From contig OY754337.1 in the NCBI GenBank assembly GCA_963573305.1, forward strand, positions 47,319,164 through 47,383,163: 64,000 nt of DNA, read 5' to 3'. The position numbers and the translations under genes are program-made. Position 1 is the stretch's first letter. Each line of letters starts with the position of its first letter. Positions 58,501 through 64,000 of the stretch are shown here, piece after piece. The notes below the pieces were generated by a model. The model saw only the letters and a list, made by a program, of their open reading frames with translations. It was not told the DNA's origin and searched no databases. The DNA is from Pyrrhosoma nymphula (lineage: Eukaryota; Arthropoda; Insecta; Odonata; Coenagrionidae).

Positions 58501-60240
58501 GCTCGTCTCAATCTATGGAATTTGTGCATGGCCGATCTGCTTCCGACCTCTTTAACTACCTATAGATATTAAAGGAATGTTCTCGCCTTGTTTTCATAAA
58601 ATTAATTATTTATCGCATTGTGTGACGTTACTCTTCAGTTCATATAAGAAGCAAGTATTTCTTCATGTTTGTTACTAACGAAACATTTCATATAATAAAA
58701 ATTGTGCAATTGGAAACCTGCGAATTGGTACATGTATTTTACATTTACTTTCTTGCGCCGAAAAAAAAATTTAATCACATTTTATCACATTATTTAAGGA
58801 TAGAAATTTTATCTCTAAAAGTTTTTTTTTTATCCATCAAAGAGAAATTTCACATAGTCAGTCACCCCTAACATTGTTCAATTTATTAACAGTTTCCTAT
58901 TATCCAAAAGAGTAAAAAATGAATCAACAGTAATCCTATTTTGAGAAATACCTGTTTATTGTTAGGTTTAGCTAAATGCAGGCCTGTTTAGTAAGACCCT
59001 TAATGAATTGCATTCTTGCATTTCATTTAGGTTATTCAATTAAGAACGCTTTCTTAAAAGAAATGCATTCTTAACTGGTCTTCAAATTAAAAAAATGTAT
59101 TCTTAAATTAATACTGAGGATAATATAATTTCTTTTGGATTTCAAATTAGTTTTGTTCTGGAGCTTTCCTACTACATAAAATCCAATGTGTAATGAAGCA
59201 CCACAAATATTTCAAGTTTGTTGGCTCAAAAAAGAGAAATACACACGCACAGCGAACATTTCTGTTTTCGCAACTCCTAACGAATACTACTCGTATTGTA
59301 GTCGGAAAGAAAGCCGCGAAATATTTCGCTATTTGTGATTCTTTCTCTTTTTTGATTCAATCATGCTCGTTTCTATCTATGAAGTTTGTGTAATGGCTGC
59401 TTCCGACCTCTGAACTATATATATATAGTTCAGAGTTCGGAAGGCCTCGGTGGCGGCGGGGTAACGTCCTCGCCTGCTAACCCTAAGGTCGCGGGTTAGA
59501 CCGCCTAAGGAGGACTTTTCACTTCCCAGGGCATGGTTGTTTGTGCTCGTCCATTGTTAATACCCCGATGTAAAGGCCAATAAGAGCTGTTTTCGGTGGT
59601 TCTTAAAAATAAATAAAAAATATAATGGGAATGTTCTCAAAATTTGATTAATGAGCACCGTCATACTGTTACACAAGTTCTCAGTTCATATTAGAAGCAG
59701 GTATTCCGTCATGTTTGGTACTAACGGTACATTTCGTATCATAAGAAGATTGCAATACTCCGTCGGAATAAATTAATTATCTTTGAACGTATATTTGAAA
59801 CCTAAGAGGTATTGCGCGTATTTTACATTTACTTTTTTCCGACGAAAAAAAAATCAACTAAAACTCTAGCAGAGGAATTGCTTTCGTTAATTTTTAAAAA
59901 TATTTTCCAAATTATCACGGTGGTAATTTAGTTGTAAGTAGAAATCGCTCCGTAGATAAAATGAATGCAGAGTCAGCGAAACTTATTAAAAACTAAAATA
60001 AATATTAACTAACGGCAATGATCATATTGGAAAATAGAATATAAAATCTGCGAAAATATATCATCACGACAATAAAAAAAAGTAAAACGAGGTAGTTAAA
60101 ATTGCCATAGGTGGGGATCGAATCTCGGACGTCAGATTAGCAGCGCTACCACTGACGTCCGCAATTCTAGGAGTTGGAAAACGTGTCCCGGTTCATATTT
60201 TGCCCCGAGAGCCTATTCCTCGTGTGTGAAATTGGGAAAT
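58501..60240. repeat. Repeat R, two partial bodies with a SINE insertion
   Basis: R starts at ATGCTCGTCTCAATCTATGG (58499), breaks near 58790, resumes with the GAATCAACAGTAATCC block, repeats the ATGCTCGTTTCTATC start at 59362, and continues after a SINE to a tRNA-like module on - (about 60111-60166, internally shortened) and tail. Confidence 0.7.
59437..59625 (+). repeat. tRNA-headed SINE inserted in repeat R
   Basis: Head GGCCTCGGTGGCGGCGGGGT at 59449-59468, close to the minus-strand SINE head at 8010. Degenerate B box (GGTTAGACCG), body unlike the 8-kb copy, and an A-rich tail AAATAAATAAAAAA. It separates the R words CTGAACTATATA and GGGAATGTTCTC, which are adjacent in other copies. Confidence 0.75.
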
Positions 60241-60399
60241 GAAGCACCATACATCTTTCATGCATATTGGCTCTAAAAAGGGAAATACACAAACACAGCG
60301 ACATTTTCTGTTTTTGCACCTCCCTCATATGACGCAGTCTCCGCTAAAGGCGGTTGCAAAAACGAAAATTTCGCGATTTTTTTCTCTTTTTTTGTTTCT

Positions 60400-61495
60400 A
60401 TCATGCACCAAATGCATTGCAAGCAAGCATTCAAGTAATGGAAGTTGCATTTGCTGTGAAATGCATGCACCAAATGCATACATTTCACAGCAAATGGCAT
60501 TGATTTACGCGTAACTTTGAGCCATTTGGTCAAAATACTATAACAAGTGGTGCAGCAATTTATAAGCAATTTTAAGAATCAAAGAAAGAGGTTTTCGTTG
60601 CGATTTGAAAGTCAATTTCGTTGCGATTTGAAAGTCAATTCACCGCTAACATAGCAGAAACGATCAGGATGATTATTACACACGCGAGGCATAATTACAC
60701 ATTAAATCACTAATCACAACTCACACCCACGTACTGCAATTCACTTGGAAAAAGCCGGAGTAAAACAACTTCCACTGTTTTACACAATTTATACAACTTG
60801 GAAACATTGCCTAGAACACCGACAAGTTTACTCTGCGATCGCTAGAGGTATACCGAGGGAAGATGGCGACAACTGCAGCATTGATTTGAGAGGATGATAA
60901 TTTGTGGAACTCCATGATGAAGGTAAAAGAATACTCTGTATCTTCAATGAGAACATAAGATCTCAATCGTATATTTTTAGTGGAATTACAAAGTATTCTT
61001 TTTTCCATATTTTCCTGTGAAAGCGTGAGAATTGCTATCCAAGACTGAGCGGGCGAGACATTGCGAGCGCCAGTGTGGCAAAGTAAATCTTCCGAACTAT
61101 TGCTACATATTTGAATTATTGTTGCTATGTTAAGTATCAAAATATTTTTATTGCCGCTGCTATTTCTTGTTGATATATATTTTCACCATTCGGGGAGGAT
61201 GAGGTGAAATATAAGCTGGAAATGTTAGAAAATACGTGAAAAATTGGGAATAAACGGCAAAATCGTTCATCTTTAGTGCGTTTTTATACAATTTACGGGG
61301 ACTAATCCCCACTAAATCTACCTCCATACCATTAATGCTCATGTTTAAGAATTTTTCACCCCTCTAAATCCTCAGAAGAAATGTAAATGCTAAAATAATC
61401 CTTCTAATCCCTCCAAATTATCGAAAAGTGATAAAAATAGTCGCGGGGGGGGGGGGGGGGGGCCGAAAAAGGTGGGTGATGGGGAAAAAGGTCAT
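60400..61495 (-). repeat. Repeat T, copy C (5' flank of gene and right inverted repeat)
   Basis: Colinear with 57510-58500 from about 60500. The gene body is missing. At the broken end a perfect 16-bp inverted repeat pairs 60448-60463 with 60481-60496. The right arm ends in a run of about 19 G before joining R at ATGCTCGTCTCTATC. Confidence 0.75.
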
Positions 61496-62830
61496 TTTAT
61501 GCTCGTCTCTATCTTTGGATTTTGTGCATGGCCGAATATCTGCTTCCGACCTCTCAACTACATAAAGGGAATTTTGTCGTACCTTGTTTTCATAAAATTT
61601 GATTATTTATCGCATTTTACTGTGACATTACTCTTATGTTCATATAAGAAGCAAGTGTTTCTTCATGTTTGGTGCTAACTTAACATTTCTTTTAATAAAA
61701 ATTGTGCAATTGGAAACCTGCGAATTGGTACATGTATTTTACATTTACTTTCTTGAGAAGAAAAAAATCAATCACTTAGAGGTAAAATTTCTCTCCTTAA
61801 ACTTTAAAATTTTGCTAATTATCACGGAGGCTATGTAGTAGTAAGTAGAAATCGCTCCGTAGATATATTGAATGCAGAGAAACCGAGCCTTATTTTTTAT
61901 TTTCTTCATAACTAACGGCAGGGATCGTTTTGTAAAATAGAAATATGTGCGAAAATATATCATCACGGTAAATAAAAAAAAAGAGTAAAACCCGGTGGTG
62001 GAAATTGACTCGAGTGGGGATCGAACCTCGGACCTCAGGTTAGCAGCGGGGAATAAAACCCCGCTGCCACCGACGTCCGCAATCATGGGCGGTGGAAAAT
62101 GAGGTCCGCTTCATATTTTCCCCCGAGAGCCGCGAAATTATTCCGCGTGTGTGAAATTGGGCTTCGCATTCAAGGACTATGGGCGGAAGACGGGAGGAGG
62201 AGGTTGGAGAGATGGTGGGTCGGCTTGGTTATGTCAACATGTTGGGAGTGAGGTGTTTGAAGTACGATCGCTCTCCATCTAGTGGGTGTGCGAACTACAG
62301 TGAATTATAAGGACTAGGTGGTAATTAATCGGTGTATCAGCTAATTAAATCAAAATAACTTGCATCCTAAATATGTGGAATTGAATGTGGAATCACAAAT
62401 TTATTCTCTTTATTTAACGTAGACTTTTCATTGTATTTTACTTATGATAAATCATTATTTCTCTCATTAGAGAAAAAACCAATGGAGATTTAATCCTATC
62501 AGACCTGTAATGTCATCTGCATGCCTAAAATCCACTGTTAAAGAAACGGCATAAACTGGGTAGTCCAACCGTTAACCGTCCGCAGGCACTTTGGCTCCTT
62601 ACTATTTTCGCTGTTTAGTAGGAATCAGTTGCTCAAAGTTACGCCAAAAAAGATTAATAGTAATAAATACTAGGGTTTCAATATTTTAAGATACCTTGGC
62701 AAGTTCTATCGCTTGGTAACTGCAGAGATAACAAGGCAATACCAATAATATTATCTGAAATAAATAAAGTAGCGATATTTTTATCGAATGCGGTATTTAA
62801 ATGGGAATGGTACTCAAATGAAGTCGATGT
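61496..62830. repeat. Repeat R plus downstream duplicated block
   Basis: R body, tRNA-like module on - (about 62012-62088), tail, then the block matching 54781-55340. Non-coding. Confidence 0.75.
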
Positions 62831-62879
62831 AAAATTGAGCAAACATTTAAAATATATAAACAGCAACATTATTTAATTT

Positions 62880-63190
62880 AGTGCAACATTACAGCCAGCG
62901 GAGTGTTCCATTGGAGCCATCATCATTTCAGCATGTTGGTGAAGTCTATTCCTGTTCCCCATTGAATTACTGCCCATGTTTCGATGTACGAGCCGTCCAT
63001 CTCCCAACATCAGCAATATTTAGGTGATTTCGATCATGAATGACGGTGGTGTTTTGTTGTTCAGGCCATTATTAGTTTAGAATTGCATTTCTGAGTTGTC
63101 ATCATTTCGGTCGCGTAACGCGTTTTTTGGATTTGAAATGTGAGCCACGTAATGATACTCTCCAAGCAACTGAACCTCTATCCATGCAGT
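62880..63190 (-). repeat. Retroelement-like relic, copy 2 of 3
   Basis: Matches 30410-30790 and 63470-63810 (GTGCAACATTACAGCCAGCG, GTGTTCCATTGGAGCC). Stops in all frames. Confidence 0.45.
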
Positions 63191-63208
63191 ATCATATGCA
63201 GTATAACC

Positions 63209-63415
63209 CTATGTATTAGAGTATATTAGATCTTGGGTACATTGGTGAACTTGTATACAGTACGGAGATCCAAATCCTTGCAAATTTTTGATAACACAAA
63301 GAATTAAGTTTTCAGATATAAATTCGCTGGGAATGCCATGAGTCGCAAATATTGATTTTAGTTTCACAAGTATTTCATTGGAAGTTTTTTTTTGCAACAA
63401 TACCAACTCGTTCAA
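63209..63415 (-). pseudogene. Retroelement integrase-core-like fragment
   Basis: 68 codons with TSNEILVKLKSIFATHGIPS followed by EFISEN, resembling the segment before the second catalytic Asp of Ty3-type integrases (usual SDNG, here SENL). Too short for a firm family call. It lies between two copies of the three-copy relic, suggesting all belong to one decayed retroelement. Confidence 0.5.
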
Positions 63416-63469
63416 TTTAGTGTTGGAACCTATATTCTCTACATTAATTTTTCTTTTCCTATTCTAAAG

Positions 63470-63971
63470 GATTTCTAGTTGAAGAAGGAAAACCTGAATT
63501 TAGTGCAACACTACGGCCATCGGAGTGTTCCATTGGAGCCATCAAATTTTCAGCATTTAAGTGAAGTCTATTCTGGTTCTTCACTGAATTTCTGTCCATG
63601 TTTCGATAAAGGAGCCGTCCATCACACATCATTTCAGCAAGATTATGGTTAGTTTGATCGTGAGAGACGGTGGGGTTTTGTTGATCAGGGCCTAATTAGT
63701 TTACCATTGCATTTCTGACTTGTCCTCATTTTGGTCGTGTAGCTCTTGTTGGAGTCCATGACTTTTGTTCTATACGAGATACACAACGATGCACTCCAAA
63801 CAACTCCCTCTTTACAAGTTTATGTGGTATAGCCATGATTTCTGCATGTCCTTTCTTGAAGTTCAGGCCCAACTTCATGAATCTAGTCACTGCTTCCTTA
63901 GCTTGCAAAAAATATTTCGTAGTTAACTTACTGCATTGTCTTTTATCGTCCACGGTGTCTTCAATTGACAT
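63470..63971 (-). repeat. Retroelement-like relic, copy 3 of 3, with 81-codon open frame
   Basis: Same repeat as 30410 and 62880. The upstream minus frame 63971-63726 (EDTVDDKRQCSKLTTKYFLQ) is open but not recognised. The segment KLVKRELFGVHRCVSR corresponds in position to sequence at 30.75 and 63.15 kb. Confidence 0.4.
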
Positions 63972-64000
63972 TCGAATTCTGTGCAGCTTGTTATCCTGAT

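Overview
The window is eukaryotic and looks like an arthropod, most likely an insect, genome: it is AT-rich, has GT-AG introns, carries many class I and II transposable elements of types common in insects, tRNA-headed SINE-like modules, and almost no host coding sequence. I found no gene I can confidently call a host gene. Nearly all interpretable DNA is mobile elements, many nested in one another. No rRNA, genuine tRNA, CRISPR or bacterial feature was seen. The species cannot be named from the sequence.

Left part (1-9.3 kb): the 5' half of a piggyBac element on the minus strand runs off the left edge. It has a two-exon transposase gene with one frameshift, and its terminus abuts a TTAA site at 2044-2047. 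Next is a Harbinger-type two-gene unit: a transposase on + whose five exons splice in one phase with an intact DDE triad, converging across a (TA)n tract with a Myb/SANT-like partner gene on -. A small TIR element and a tRNA-headed SINE follow.

9.3-26 kb: a non-LTR retrotransposon (gag-like ORF1; ORF2 with endonuclease, reverse transcriptase and RNase H) lies on + and is broken by stops, frameshifts, a linker deletion and an inverted foreign RNase H fragment. Further on are a 292-bp foldback element, several duplicated blocks, a hAT-type element with perfect 8-bp target duplications that contains a heat-shock-type promoter, and a degenerate minisatellite with another hAT-type MITE inserted in it.

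25.8-37 kb: a pair of inverted repeats 3.3 kb apart, a 1.77-kb non-autonomous hAT-type element with perfect TIRs and TSDs, and a decayed Ty3-type integrase fragment.

37.6-48.2 kb: four layers of nesting. An old Ty1/copia copy on - was hit by a younger copia (near-identical LTRs, 5-bp TSD) and, separately, by an element now reduced to a solo LTR. The younger copia was in turn hit by a 2.26-kb TIR element containing an unusual palindromic minisatellite.

48.5-64 kb: a mosaic of one large compound repeat. One part (R) carries a tRNA-like module on the minus strand. The other (T) carries ~300-bp inverted repeats around a degraded gene of a multicopy arthropod protein family. Three T copies are each joined at the same point to R. 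The right edge holds integrase-like remnants.
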